This document shows, in pieces, positions 20,591 to 32,600 of a stretch of 64,000 nt of DNA (positions are counted from its first letter, which is position 1; every line of letters starts with the position of its first letter). A program made the position numbers and the translations under genes. Origin of the DNA: Albugo candida (lineage: Eukaryota > Oomycota > Peronosporomycetes > Albuginales > Albuginaceae); contig CAJNAR010000152.1 of the NCBI GenBank assembly GCA_905220665.1, positions 434,001 to 498,000 of the forward strand, read 5' to 3'. Under the pieces are notes generated by a model. It was not told the origin of the DNA, did not search any database, and saw only the letters and a program-made list of their open reading frames with translations.

Positions 20591-23500
20591 CTAGAATTCG
20601 ACTTCCATCACGGTTGAAGCAGGCGTATGAGAGAAATCGGTCGCCACAAGCGCCGCTTTTCTTGCATGCGGAGTTGTATTCCAATCGGCTGAATTTCGAA
20701 TGACTCCTTTGTCTGCATTTGACATTTTCTTCACCCGAGAGGCGGATTGAATGAACGGACGACTCAGGGTCACCTCTACTCTTCCAAAAGACTCGACCAT
20801 CTCAACCTCAAGTCGATGAAGTCCAGATTGAGTACCGATTGGCCGCATGTCAGAATCTGGACACGGATGAAGAGATTGACGTGAGAGACTACCTTGCTCT
20901 AGGAAAGAGCAGAGCGGGGTTCCAGCTATGGATGACTCTCGAGGAATGTTGGGATCGTTGCTCAGCGCTTCGTATGGATCTGCATTTTCGGAGGAGGAGG
21001 ACACAGAATGAGGAGAAGATGTGGTCTCCTCGGCTAGCATTTCCTCCATGGAGAAGGGCATGTCACTCTTTGATGACACTCTTCTTGTTGCTTCTTTAGT
21101 CGGCTGAATGCTTCGCACGGTTTTCTCGGGTACTTCGGACGAATCGAAAGAGTTGTTCTCCTCAATCAATTCCAAAGACTTGAAATCCGGTCGTAACTCA
21201 TCCACCAAGTCGTCCACTTCAACCAAAGCGTCTGGATTTTCACAATAATACGTAAAGTCTTTAAAAGTTGGATCTTGTGCTGGTGGAATTGGACTTTTCC
21301 GAGTGTTCCGGATGGATACAAGTCCCATGAAAAAACCACTTTTGAGCTTGGATGATTTTACTGTTGGCGAGAGAACTTCTCTTTTGGCATCGAGCTCGGT
21401 AAATTCATTGTCAACATAACGCACGTCCAAAGGTGAGGACTATAACTCAGTGATCAGTAATGCCAAACACGGACAATGCAATTTCACCCACCAGATGCGG
21501 TCTCCAGGGAGGAATGATTCTTTTCTGCACAAGGAGATCCCAGTCGATGGTCATGAAGTATGGATGCTTTAATATGTCACTTATTTGCGTCCCCAAACGC
21601 TTCAATGGATCTTTTTGTAACAACTACGATGACAATACATTGTCAACTCCTTCCTTGAAAACAGACTTCATCGAGGACACTTACCCCTGACAGGATGCCT
21701 TTGAGTTCAGGTGCTAAAACCGGCTTTGATGGAAATACCAATGGCTCATACTGGATTTTCTTGTACATTTTGTCAACATTATTGTCGTAAAATGGAGACG
21801 TTCCCACACTCATCTCATACAAGAGAATGCCCAAACTCCACCAATCTGCCGCCTTTCCGTACGAGCGCCGAGATTTTGGAAGCAATAGCTCTGGTGCAGT
21901 ATATTGGGGAGATCCCGCCATCGTTTTTGCGCCTTTATACTCCGATACATGCAACTTGGCAAGCCCAAAGTCCACGAGAGCAATGTGCCCTTCACCATCA
22001 ATCATCACATTCTCTGGCTTTATATCCCTGCATAAGGCATGTAAGAAGCGAAGAACGGAAAGATAAACAAGCAATACATTCGATCACACCTGTACAGGAT
22101 ATTGTGCTTGTGCAAATGATGAATCCCAAGAACTAACTCGGCGGCATAAAAGTGAGCCCGCTCTGATGGAATTCGACAATTGTTCCCTTTGCTCATATGA
22201 TGGAAAAGATCACCGCCACCGTAATAATTCATCCCGAGGAACAATTTTGTACGGCTTTGGAACGCGATTCGTAAACCGGCAATAAAAGGATGATGGATAT
22301 TTTGTGCCACCCGCATCTCTGTGAACGAACTTTCGATATCGTATTTGGTCATTTTGCTTTTTTCAAGAATTTTGATCGCATAGATCTGTCCATCACTCTT
22401 CTTGACAGCGTTCACGACCTGAGAAATAATCATGAGAATACTCGAATATGCATGGCTCTCGAAACTTACCGTGCCAAAACCTCCTTTGCCAATAACATTA
22501 TACACATTAAAGTCTTTCAGTGAAATGCTCAGTGCTCGATTCGATCGAATGGCTGCCGATGACATCTCGGGGTATGGATTTTTCCAGTTGAAGTTATTCC
22601 AATCTCTTTCCCCTTCGACTTCGATCTTTAGACGGAATATGCGCCCATATGGTCCGTATCGAATGCGATGAGTCCAATTCTGTCGAATTATTTCACCGCT
22701 CATTCGACATCGCAATTGTTCTTGGCCTTTAAATGTGAACGAAGTGCCATGATCATCCATCCTAGACGTCACGACGTTCGTTTCCAAGACTTCAAAATTC
22801 GTTGTGATTATGCTAAAGAACTGCAAAAGGCCTTCACGACCAAAAAAATCACCATGTTGTGGCGTGACTTCCGAGTATGAAGATGAAAACACCAAATCTA
22901 CAATATTCATCAAGTTTCAGCTCTTGCGTGAGCTATCGCTTTGTTCCATTACCTTTATTAAAGTATGCCATGAAATCCGGCAGTAAAGCATATTCTCCTT
23001 GGAGAATTCGCCGAATCATATCATATGCAACCCTTGTCTCGCGATTGGGCCGCATATCGTGGCGACACACAGAAGACACAGAGATTTGATCGTTAAGCTT
23101 CATATTTGCACAGCCGATGCCTGCCTACTCCATAAAGATCAGATCCAGGCAACATGTGATGATAATATAATGCTAACCTCCAGAAAATAAACCCACAAAA
23201 CTTGTTCTAATGGAGTTGATACAGAGCAATGGAAAATTTTCCCTTCCGTCGTTGAAAATGTAAACTCATAGCCACTTCCCCATTTCGATACTTGATCGAT
23301 CCGAACAGATGCCACTTTAACTCGTCCTTTCAAATGTGCACGCTGCTGTGCGTCTACTTTACTTTCGTAATCTATCGGAATTCACATTCAAATTTCTCGT
23401 TCATCGTGCCCACGAGATAACGTACATGATAGCCGATTCCCTTCCAGAGTGAAGAAGCGCATTTTCCAATTCCGCACCAGATGTCCTCTCTTAGTAACAT

Positions 23501-23924
23501 ATCCTTCCCACTCAACCACTGGAATATCAAGCGATTCGAGCATCTGATCATCGCCACTCAATAACGCGTTCATTGTGTTCGTAGAGCTATTATGAGCTAT
23601 TTCAACACTGGAAGGATCCATCCCATTTGATTGTGGTGTCGCAATTGAACTTTTCCCTTTCGGCTGAAAAAGCGATCGATCCCATAGATTTCCTATTCCG
23701 CTGTGTGCAAATTGATTGCCATTGTTACTATCATTCGTACAACTCCGATCTTGATTTGCAAAATGGGAACGATGGGGATCAGTTGCCATCGATTGACCAT
23801 ATTTGGAACCATGCAAAGCCTGGTTCCGCGAACGAAGTAATTTCGACTTGGAAGTATTCAACGCGCCGACTGCCGACGATCCCAAGAAGCGTCCATCCTC
23901 AATCTGACTGAGATCCGCGCCCAT
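20591..23924 (-). CDS. AGC-family protein kinase with PH and NTF2-like domains
   Basis: Minus strand, about eight exons. The N-terminus starts MGADLSQ (possible myristoylation, inference) followed by a Ser/Asn-rich region. A PH domain follows (WEGYVTKRGHLVRNWKMRFF, then YYESK after a 54-bp intron, ending VLWVYFLE). Next comes an NTF2/SnoaL-like region (LLPDFMAYFNKDLVFSSSYSE, FFGREGLLQFFSIITTNFEV). The kinase domain has GKGGFGTV, YAIKILEK (catalytic Lys), YRDIKPEN, DFGLAK, AGSPQYTAPE, DWWSLGILLYE and KDPLKRLG. The C-terminal extension carries the AGC hydrophobic motif FKDFTY, then about 200 Ser-rich residues. PH domains recruit such kinases to phosphoinositide membranes, and the hydrophobic motif is normally phosphorylated or docks PDK1. 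As in the CDK, an intron splits the Arg codon of the (H/Y)RD motif in phase 2. The PH-NTF2-AGC order is unusual; the NTF2 call rests on pattern only. Confidence 0.85.
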
Positions 23925-24063
23925 TTTGTGTCACACAAACTCCGCCAATGCCAAAGCCACCGTATTGATCTTATAATAGAAAATGAGAATTTCAATAAAA
24001 TCAGAAAGAGAGTAACTTCATACAAATGTCCAAAGCACTTGCACTTTGACACCTTTGTGGAAA

Positions 24064-24306
24064 CTAAATGGCACCTGTACGTGTTTTCGTAACGTTTATT
24101 CCGTAAAAGACGCTTTGGTTGACGTGACAGACCCTTAAACACGAAAATCTGACTTGATTCGGTGTCAAATCAGCTGCAGGAACAACTAGTCGACAGCCAA
24201 AAGCAGATGGAAGACTAGCTCTGACTTGCTCTTTGAAAGACGATTCTCCTGTGATCACTTCCGATTGGACAAAATGAAACTGATATCTGATGTACACAGA
24301 GAGCAT
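24064..24306 (-). CDS. Small hypothetical protein
   Basis: An 80-codon frame (ATG 24306; another ATG at 24309) with coding-like composition (QFHFVQSEVITGESSFKEQ, CRLVVPAADLTP) that I do not recognise. It is divergent from the next gene, with 88 bp between the two start codons. The last third (CHVNQSVFYG...) could belong to an intron if a GTCTGT donor near 24135 is used. It has no signal peptide or membrane segment. It could also be chance. Confidence 0.4.
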   Translation of the reverse strand: MLSVYIRYQFHFVQSEVITGESSFKEQVRASLPSAFGCRLVVPAADLTPNQVRFSCLRVCHVNQSVFYGINVTKTRTGAI

Positions 24307-24394
24307 CATTTTTTATTACAGTCTTTTCGCCAGATGCCTACCGTACCTTTTTGATGTATTTAAGTAATTTCTCATATTTTAAGATTCCACAACT

Positions 24395-24718
24395 ATGAAT
24401 TCGGCTCGAGAAAAAGTCGCATTCGCCGTACTGTGTGGGATGACAGGAGTGTCGGTGACAACGGTTTCTGTTCTGGCGTATTTCCGTATCCAGAGCCCCA
24501 AGGAATTTGTAGACACATCGATGAAAGCATCGCGTTTAGATTTGAAAGATGAAGCGTCCAGAAAATGGGGAATTTATGGTACAGGTCTCTCGGAACTCAT
24601 CCCACAAAAATGGATCGATTTTTTTGTTCCTCCGAATGCAGCAGAACAAGTTTATGCGCAGCGAAATGCCCGAGTCGCACAGATTCGAAGAGCATTGGAA
24701 GAGATGCGCCCTCGATAA
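24395..24718 (+). CDS. Small single-membrane-span protein, probably mitochondrial
   Basis: An intact 107-residue frame with no intron. A short N-terminal stretch is followed by one hydrophobic segment at about residues 8-29 (VAFAVLCGMTGVSVTTVSVLAYF). A soluble tail follows with WGIYGTGLSELIPQKWIDFF and a basic helix QRNARVAQIRRALEEMR. The layout resembles small inner-membrane assembly or anchor proteins of mitochondria, but I do not recognise the family. The predicted topology is a short N-end and a long C-end on opposite sides. The ATG at 24395 is the first in frame. Confidence 0.6.
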   Translation: MNSAREKVAFAVLCGMTGVSVTTVSVLAYFRIQSPKEFVDTSMKASRLDLKDEASRKWGIYGTGLSELIPQKWIDFFVPPNAAEQVYAQRNARVAQIRRALEEMRPR

Positions 24719-24984
24719 AACCCTAAATAAAAGTAGTATAAACGAATTGTTTTTGCTTTACAACCAAATTATCCGTAACTGCATATGTAGCCAAATAGGA
24801 GTCAAAAACTACTTATCTAGTGTAGCCTTCACTTCGACATCAAGCTGTTAAGTGTTAGAAAGCGGCATGACGGACATTCGATGCCAGTCAAAGGTATGCA
24901 TTTCTTGTTGATTTCCATGGCTGCTTTGCGTAGTTGAGGAACTATGTTGCTTTTTGTCCACATGCATAAACGTAAAAGACAGAA

Positions 24985-25710
24985 ATGCAACAAAAGCGCG
25001 GCGAAATTAACGCAAAATTGCTTCCAGAAGAGTCGATTCCGGATCGACTTGAAAATCAAAGCGCACGCGAGTTTTTAAAGAATGCGCCTTCCAAAGGATT
25101 ATGGCTGCCCATGGGCATAGAGGTCAAAGTGATGCAGTGCTGGCGTTGTAAGGCGTATGGACATCGCGCAGGAGATCGAGAGTGTCCGCTTTCAATCGGT
25201 GGAAATTTGATTCTTGATGCGGAACGACAAGCTCGAGAGGATCCTATGGCAAAGTATGTGGCGTCCAATGTCGAATTTGGAATCAATGAGGTGATTCCCG
25301 GAACATTTTCATTGAATTTTGACGCAAAAAAAACGAAAAAGAAAGCAAAACGTGCAAGATTGGCAAAGTTACTGCGAGAAATCAAAAGAGAAGTAAAAAA
25401 AGAGAGAAAACAAAAGAAGCACAATTCAAAGAAAAAAAGGAAGCGGAAGAGAAGTGTCAGCTCCGAAATAGAAACCAATGCGCTCACTAGGACGTCGAGA
25501 AGCTCATCATTCTCAAGTGATTGGAGAGAGTGTCGAACGACTCAATCTCGAGAGCCCAAACAGCGTAGAGCGCGTCATGATCCTCGGAACCAGAGGAGGC
25601 GCTTTTCACGCACCCCATCCAGGTCTCGATCGGCGCCCCGTTCCCGATACAAAATTGATTTTTCAGCTCGTAAACAAAGTCGTTCGGTCGCGGAAAAACA
25701 TTCCAGATAA
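24985..25710 (+). CDS. RP9 (PAP-1)-like zinc-knuckle protein with SR-rich tail
   Basis: A single exon of 241 codons. The N-terminal half has LLPEESIPDRLE, APSKGLWLPMGIEV, and a CCHC zinc knuckle CWRCKAYGHRAGDREC at about residues 52-67. This is followed by EDPMAKYV. These are diagnostic of the RP9/PAP-1 family, splicing-associated nuclear proteins (human RP9 is mutated in retinitis pigmentosa and interacts with PIM1 and splicing factors). Residues 110-155 are a Lys/Arg-rich nuclear-localisation-like block, and the C-terminus is RS-rich (SRTPSRSRSAPRSR), longer than I expect for animal RP9. The stop lies only 15 bp from the stop of the convergent coiled-coil gene, so the 3' UTRs must overlap. 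Confidence 0.85.
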   Translation: MQQKRGEINAKLLPEESIPDRLENQSAREFLKNAPSKGLWLPMGIEVKVMQCWRCKAYGHRAGDRECPLSIGGNLILDAERQAREDPMAKYVASNVEFGINEVIPGTFSLNFDAKKTKKKAKRARLAKLLREIKREVKKERKQKKHNSKKKRKRKRSVSSEIETNALTRTSRSSSFSSDWRECRTTQSREPKQRRARHDPRNQRRRFSRTPSRSRSAPRSRYKIDFSARKQSRSVAEKHSR

Positions 25711-25725
25711 ACAAAAATTCATATT

Positions 25726-28700
25726 TCATCTGGGCACAAGAGGGTATAGAATGGCGGGGACAAATGCTTGAGGTTGAGCTCGTTCTTCTTGTCTTAATTC
25801 ATGCGCTTTTAGTGAGGAACTTTGTCTGAACGGAGTTGACAAGCTAAATTCCTCGTCCTCGTATACAAGTGACTTTGCTGTCAAAGTCGTTTTGTGTCCA
25901 ATGCATTCCAAGTTTCCAGTACGCTCATTTTCCTGCTGCGAGTCAATCGGCCGAATCATTTCTATCGCGGTGTTCACAAAAGCATGTTGAGAAGATTTGG
26001 ATCGCTGATGAGAAACGCTAGCGGTGAAATTACTCTTTTGAACGACTGGCAAGTACTCTTCTTCATCCTCACTATCAAAACTATCGTCATCATCTACGCG
26101 TTCCTCAAATGACACATTCCTTGTCTGTTTGTATATGGACGCGATTCTCTGCTGTTGACGCGGAGAGGGATCCCTTCTTCTCGCTAATGGGCGTTCGGCT
26201 GCGATATGAACATTCTTTGCGGCTTTGACCGCGTTGTGCGTCACGACAGAAGCGTTAAAATCTCCCGCTTTTGGCAGCAACAGTGTGCTGATATCGGTCA
26301 TACGCTGCGGCGTTTTCCATAAAGTCTCATGATTGTACCCTCGAGAATTGTCTTGCATGAAATTATTCGATTTCAAGACCGTCTTACTGATTCGAGTTCG
26401 ACCACTTCCAGCATCCCGTGAAGCCGTCGTTGCTGTCCATGCGTCGCTCGAGGACACAATGGCCTCAACTGCGATCGTACGACGCAGTGAACGCATCAAA
26501 CGATCATATTCACCAATTTGGCCAGCACGACTATGAATATCTTCCATCTGTGCGACTTGACGATCCCAGCATTGTCGAGTATGGCGGTAAAGTGACTGAA
26601 AATGAGCACACTCGTCAACGGCCAGATGAAGCTCAAGTCGTAACTCGTGAGCCTGGCCATCCACAAGACCTTTTCGAGCTTTTTCCTCACGCAATTTCTC
26701 CTTGAGCGATCCCAAGCTAAGTGATAGCGATTCTTTGTCCCGTTCCGCACACCGAAGCAGAAACAGGTGCTCTTCATTGACTTGAATCAGACTTGTGAGC
26801 TGTTCTATCTGAGTTTGTATCTGTCTTTCCTGGGCAGTTATTGTATTCTTCACATTTTCTGCTTCTTCCGTTAGCTGAAGGACTTGAGTCTCCAGTTTGG
26901 ACTTACGATATCGACTCATTATGTATACACATCGTTCCATCAAATACGATTGCCGCTTTTCGACTGATCGTGACCTTGCGACCGCAGCATTCTTATCCAA
27001 AGTATCGGGAACATCATGTGAAAGATTCGATTCTGGTGTGATCATCGTTTCGGTCAAAGGAGAATGCACCTCATCATCGTGATATTCTATCAATTCGTCC
27101 TCTTCGTCCAATAATCCATCGACATTGACAAAGGTTGCGAAACTATTTTTCGCCAAGTGAATGATTTCGCGTAAGGCTTCATCGGCTGGGAATTTATCGT
27201 GTTTTACCAATTCCAGAAGCTGCTTAACAGATTGCAGGAATTTTGTAAAAAGAGTCTGGAAATTAGCAACTTGGGCTTTCTTCTCATAGTGTACGTGGCA
27301 AAGCTCTTCCTTTTCATCTTTCAATTGTTCGATCATTTGGTTTAACTTGGAGCATTTAATTTCCCAACTTTCAATCTCTTCTCGAAGTTGTCTTACATTT
27401 TGTACTGCTTGTGCAGTAGTCATGGAATGCTTTTCGTTCTCCAAACGGCCTTGTTGGAGCTTCACAAGCAGAATGCATACTTCCTCTTGCAACGAAGTAA
27501 TCTGATCCTTTGCTTTTTCTTCGGCAAGGACGTGATGCTCCGATAGCACGGATAATCTAAAAATGGCGAGAGTGTGACAATCGACATCAACTACAAAAGC
27601 ATTCAACTTACGCGTTCTCAGAATCGTGTAAGCGGTTCTCAATCAACGTGCATTCTTGCCGGATTTGCTCACATTTACGCTCGGACCTGACAAAAGCTTG
27701 CTGACTTGCAGAAAACATGCCTTTGAGATGCTGGTAATCCTTCTCCAAACCTTCGATCAGAAGTTGGAGATTCTGTATACTTTCCTGATCGGATCGATGC
27801 ATTTCTTGCAACCGTTCGATTTCACGTTGTGACTGAGATTTGTCATTCAGTAGAATTTCAATCTGAAGTTTGTCTTGTGGCCGAATCTCTGCGTTTTTGA
27901 TCTCCTGAGCAAGTAGTTGATTCTTCCGTTCCATAATTTTCACTTCCACTTTTGCGTCGTTCATTTCTGAGAGTAAAATCGCAATTCTCTGACTATGTGC
28001 TGCATTTTGTGTGATTTCAGATTGGTATTGCTCTTCAACAGCTTTCAGAGTCAACACATCATTTTCGTGCCGAAGCTGCCAGGTCGAAATATCTATTTCC
28101 AAGGACTCTGTTTCTCGCGTGAGAGATGCGATTGCAGTTTGGAATTCCGCTTGCTGCTGAGATAATTGGAAATTCTCCTGTATCGTACGATCTTTTTCTC
28201 GTGCTATTTCAGAGATACTGTGCTTCAAAGTCTCCAGTTCGATTACGCGTGTTTCATTCAACACAATGGCTTCATTCATCCGCTTTGCCATTTCAAATTT
28301 TTCTTCCTGAAAGCGTTCTACTTGGTTCTTGAGAGTTTGATTCTCCTCCACACTGGCAATCTTCTCGGTCAGCACGTGTAAACGCTCGGAATGTGCTAAT
28401 TCGAAATCTCTTCTGGCATCATCCAACTCTTTCGATAGACGGTCTATCTCCTCTTCTCGAAGCCGAATTTCAAGCTCCAATCTCCGATTACTCTCCAAAG
28501 CGTTTGTTTGTTGAGTTTGTCCTTCCCGAATAAGCTTTAGCTGTTGTTCGAGCTCAGTCTCCAGTACCTTGTTATGATCGCGCTCCTTTTCTTTTTTTTC
28601 TTTGACGTGTTCTAACTCGACGAGAAGCTTTTGCATTTGGAGCTCAGCCGAGAATTTTTCGCTTTGATGAAAAGCTTCCCTCTCTTGCCGCCACTCCACA

Positions 28701-29581
28701 AAAGCCTGACGAAGCTTTGATAAAGCCATTTCATACCTCCCACTATCGCATTGCTCCAGGAGCAAGAGGAAAACGAGCCAGATATTCGAGGACATTTGTG
28801 TCGCCACTGGAGATGGAATATGTCGGACAATATCCCCGATAATGCTGTGAAATCCTTTTGTGTACACATACAACGCTCGATATAATCGATCCACCAGCTC
28901 TTTTGGCATTTGAAGTCGCTCCAGTGTTGCTCGGTCAAGACCTACCCGAGATAGTGATTCCATGGTGATAGGTAAATCTTGAGCATGGGAACGATTATCA
29001 AATTCCAGGCCTGCCTTAGCCATCAATTCGATAACGTTCGTGCGTGGTAGAATAAAATCGCCTATCATTTCGAGTTGGGTCTTCACCCAGTCTTCAGCAT
29101 CAGCAGCATCTACATGACCTTGCGAGGTGGTACAATGTGATCGCGTTGGTGAGTAATTCGATCGGGTACCCTCTTGTCCTTGAAGTCTGATCGCATCGGC
29201 TGTTACTTCTACATTGATGTCAATATCTCGCCGAGTTTTTTTCATTCGTTCTAGTATCTCCCTGTTGATGCGAGTGATTTCCAACTCTGCTGGAGTCATT
29301 GAAGGAGACAACTGCGCACTAATGCTTTCCAAAGAAGTATTTGGATCTGTACAACAATACACGCTATTATCTATCGATTTTCACACAAAAGTGTTGAGAA
29401 TGTAGCCTGCCTCAAGCCTACCGAAAGTCCTCACGACCTGCCGTGAATCGATCTGAAGGAAGGCTCCTTCCCCAGTCTTTGTCTCAATCCTCCTGAGCTT
29501 ACTTGCAGGAGAAAGACTGTGTAAGGAACCTTTTGGCTCCTCAAGAATGCCTTCCTGACTGCCCGATCCTTCTGCATCCAT
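25726..29581 (-). CDS. Long coiled-coil protein, function unknown
   Basis: Three exons on the minus strand, about 1,230 residues. Exon 1 starts ATG 29581 (MDAEGSG) and is cut at a GTAGGC donor near 29430, the intron ending TTGTACAG at about 29351. A second intron (GTAAGT...TTTTTAG, about 27613-27558) joins DSENA to LSVLSEHH. The head (about residues 60-260) has a folded look: WVKTQLEMIGDFILPRTNVIELM, then PKELVDRLYRALYVYTKGFHSIIGDIV. The middle is a continuous heptad coiled coil to about residue 930, and the tail is Ser-rich and disordered with an acidic patch (DDDDSFDSEDEEEY). The shape is that of a cytoskeletal, centrosomal or flagellar scaffold; no family motif is recognised. It lies next to another coiled-coil/Sfi1 protein on the same strand. 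Confidence 0.8.
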
Positions 29582-29692
29582 TGAGCCTTTGAATGCTTTC
29601 CAGATTCAAGGTCAACAAGGTACCGTCGTGAATATGTTTATTTCGGCCTCCATTTTCTAACAATAGATTTTGGCTTAGAAGCGATCTGACTT

Positions 29693-32600
29693 TCACTCAC
29701 TGGTGATGATTTTTCTGAGTCGAGAACGCTGAGATCGACGAATATTTTTCTTGCTTATGTCTTGAAGTCGACGCCTTGAGTTGCTTACATCACTCTTGGA
29801 TGAATGATGAGCCAAACGTTCCGAGAGTTTGTCCTGCAAAAGCTGCAGATCTTGATGGACTTTCCAGCAGTAAGGATCAAGCGATAAATTGGCGCTTTCA
29901 GGAAAGCTTGTCTCAGCCTTGGACTCATTCACACTCATATCAGAATTTTGATTACTTGTACGATCCCAACTAGACTCTCCTATCATCCCCGTCGATGAAG
30001 ATGGTCTTAATCGCTCCAATTCGCTGGATAGCTGTGAGATTTGCGCATTCTTTTCCCTCAGTAACTCCTCAATCTCGTGTCTTTGAGCTTCCGCTGTCTC
30101 TAGCTGATGTCTTAGCTCGCAATTCTCTTTGTTCAATCCTTGTGTCTCGACCTCTAGCTCTTCATGTTGTCGACGCATCTCATTCCGTGTGGCTGCGATC
30201 TCAGCCTCATATTCTTGCAATTGATTCGCAGCATCGAGTCGTTCAGCCTGCTCTTTCTTCAGTTGTGTTTTGAGCTTTGTAATTTGGAATTGGCTTTCAT
30301 TTCTATTCGATTCAAGCTCATGTATGAGTCGCGATCTCTCTCTTCGTATTGAGTCAATATCACGTTTCATGTGTTCCATCTCACCGTAAAATTCCGTCTC
30401 ACTATCGCGTTCTTTTGTCAGTTGCAGTCGTAAGCGATCGATCTCAGCCTCGAGGTGTTTTTTCCCTTGTTCCAAGCTCTTTACTTGATGCTGTAACTCG
30501 AACTCCTGATTCTCTTTCTCGTGATATAGTTTCTGTAAGGCTGTATCGTGATGCGCTAAGCCATTGTGTCTTGATCGTATCTCTTCCTGAAGTACTCTTG
30601 TCTCGAGTTCTTTCGTCTCTAAATTCTCTTGCAATTGCCGCAGGTCTTTTTCTCGTTTTTCCGCAACTGCTTTCCATCGACCCAATTCGATTGCCAGTGC
30701 TTCCATTTCTCGATTTCCAATCATTTCTTTTGCTTTCAGTTGCTCGAATTGCGTTTGAGATATTTGGATATCCGAGTTCATAGCTTGTAAGCGCTGTTGT
30801 CTCCAACGAAACCAAAATCGAAAGATTAATCGATCTTCGTCGTGATTTCGTACGCGTTTGTAGTCACATAAGAGCTGCTTGGATTTGGCGATGAAAAGGT
30901 TCCATTTGTGATACCATTTCTTCAGCAATTTTGTTCTTTTTCGACGATGAAAATGGGTCAAAAAGCACAAGTGGGAATCTTCCAACTTGGCGAAGACTAC
31001 TCTTCTTTTAAAGATTTTGAAATGTGTCTGCAATTCTTCAAGCTTGCCTTGTTTCTTGCTCCGCACGTGGAGTCTTGTTTGCTGGGCCCAAGCCTTCCAT
31101 CCCGATCGAAGAAGTTTGACAAAGTAATGCTTCCAGGCCTTTGTAGATCCTTGCTCATACTTTCGTTTAGCAATAGTGTAGCTCTTCCATACGCGCCATA
31201 TCCTGCGCTGTTTTCGGTGATTTGAGTATCGGTGTGCGAGTAGAAATGATCTTTGAGACGATACATGAGCTTGGACTCCTTTCTTCCACAGACAAAATGC
31301 ATTTTTCTTGTGCATTCTATCTTCCTGCCGCTTTTTATACTTCTGACTCCTTCCAGCTGTATACAATTTCAACCAGCGATTCCATACGCTTCTTTGGATA
31401 TGCCGAGAATAATGCAAATGCGTGTTGGTGATATGGCGCCAAGCCGTAAAAAATCTGACCTCTATCTTGAAGATTCTCTGCTTTCGCATCTCACAAAGAC
31501 GCTGGCATCGTGGCCTGCTTACTTGATACAAGTAGAGCTGCCAGCTCGATAAAGTAAGGCGTTTTACCTGAAGATGCTCTCGTTTGCGCTGATGGTCTTG
31601 GATCTTGACCAGTTGACGATGACTCAGTGCTGCAGCCTTCCATATGCTAAAGTACATTTTGCACTGTTTCTCAGCCTGAGCATACTCTGCGCTTTTCGTC
31701 ATTTTTCTGCTCATCTTTTCAGTCATTGTGTACTGCTTCCAGGATCTCATGATTTCGACCATTAGCCTCTTTTGTCGACTTTGTTGGACAGTAAGACGAG
31801 CTACAACACTCACTCGGCTTGCTGTGTTCCAAGCCATGAAATAATCCATCAAAGTATTTCGTTTGCTTCGATCGATAAATCGTCGTATTTCAGACGATTG
31901 TATGCATCTGATTCTCCATTTGATCAGCATTTCTTGTTGTCGTCTGCGTCCGCATCGATGTCGGATTCGTCGGAGAGATACTTTGACTGAGTAGAATAGA
32001 ACCCAACGTCGAAAGAATCGTTTTGTCACCTTTGGGTACGCAAATGTTTGAACACGCAAGTTGACTTCGATACGGATTTTCTCGCATTCCATTGCATCTC
32101 TCGATAGCGCTGTTTTATGTGTCTGAAGCTCCTTTTGTGCTGCAAAGAGTTGGCGTTTCAAATCGATTTCTCGTTGCTCTGAGGCCATCAGTGCTGACAC
32201 GTATTTTGCTTCACGTTCCAGTAAAGCTTTATCATACTTTTCGACGATCTGATTGTCATCTCCTCTGGCTTTCGAAGCCGGAATGCTTGCTAAAGTAGAG
32301 TTTTGTCGGATTGTCCCGTTTTGGGGATTATATGGAGCCTGAGGTGTACTCTTCACCCGGATCCGATCCTTTTCAAATAGATTTGAATGTTTATGACGGG
32401 TGTTGGCTTTATTTCGTTCCGGGACATCGTGACACTCGTTTCGCGGCCTTGGAGATCTATTTTCCGGAGGTGTCTTGGATGCATCCCATTCCTTTACATT
32501 GTGTTCATTTGTTGAATCTCTACTCGACTGTCTTGCTTCGTTCTTCTCACTGAGAATAGACGGACTAACACCTCTGTCCCGAATCGATTTTCTTTCAGCA

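Noticed and set aside
30349..30783. 144-codon + frame rich in Leu/Ser/Val
   Set aside because: Antisense of the coiled-coil part of the LRR-Sfi1 gene.
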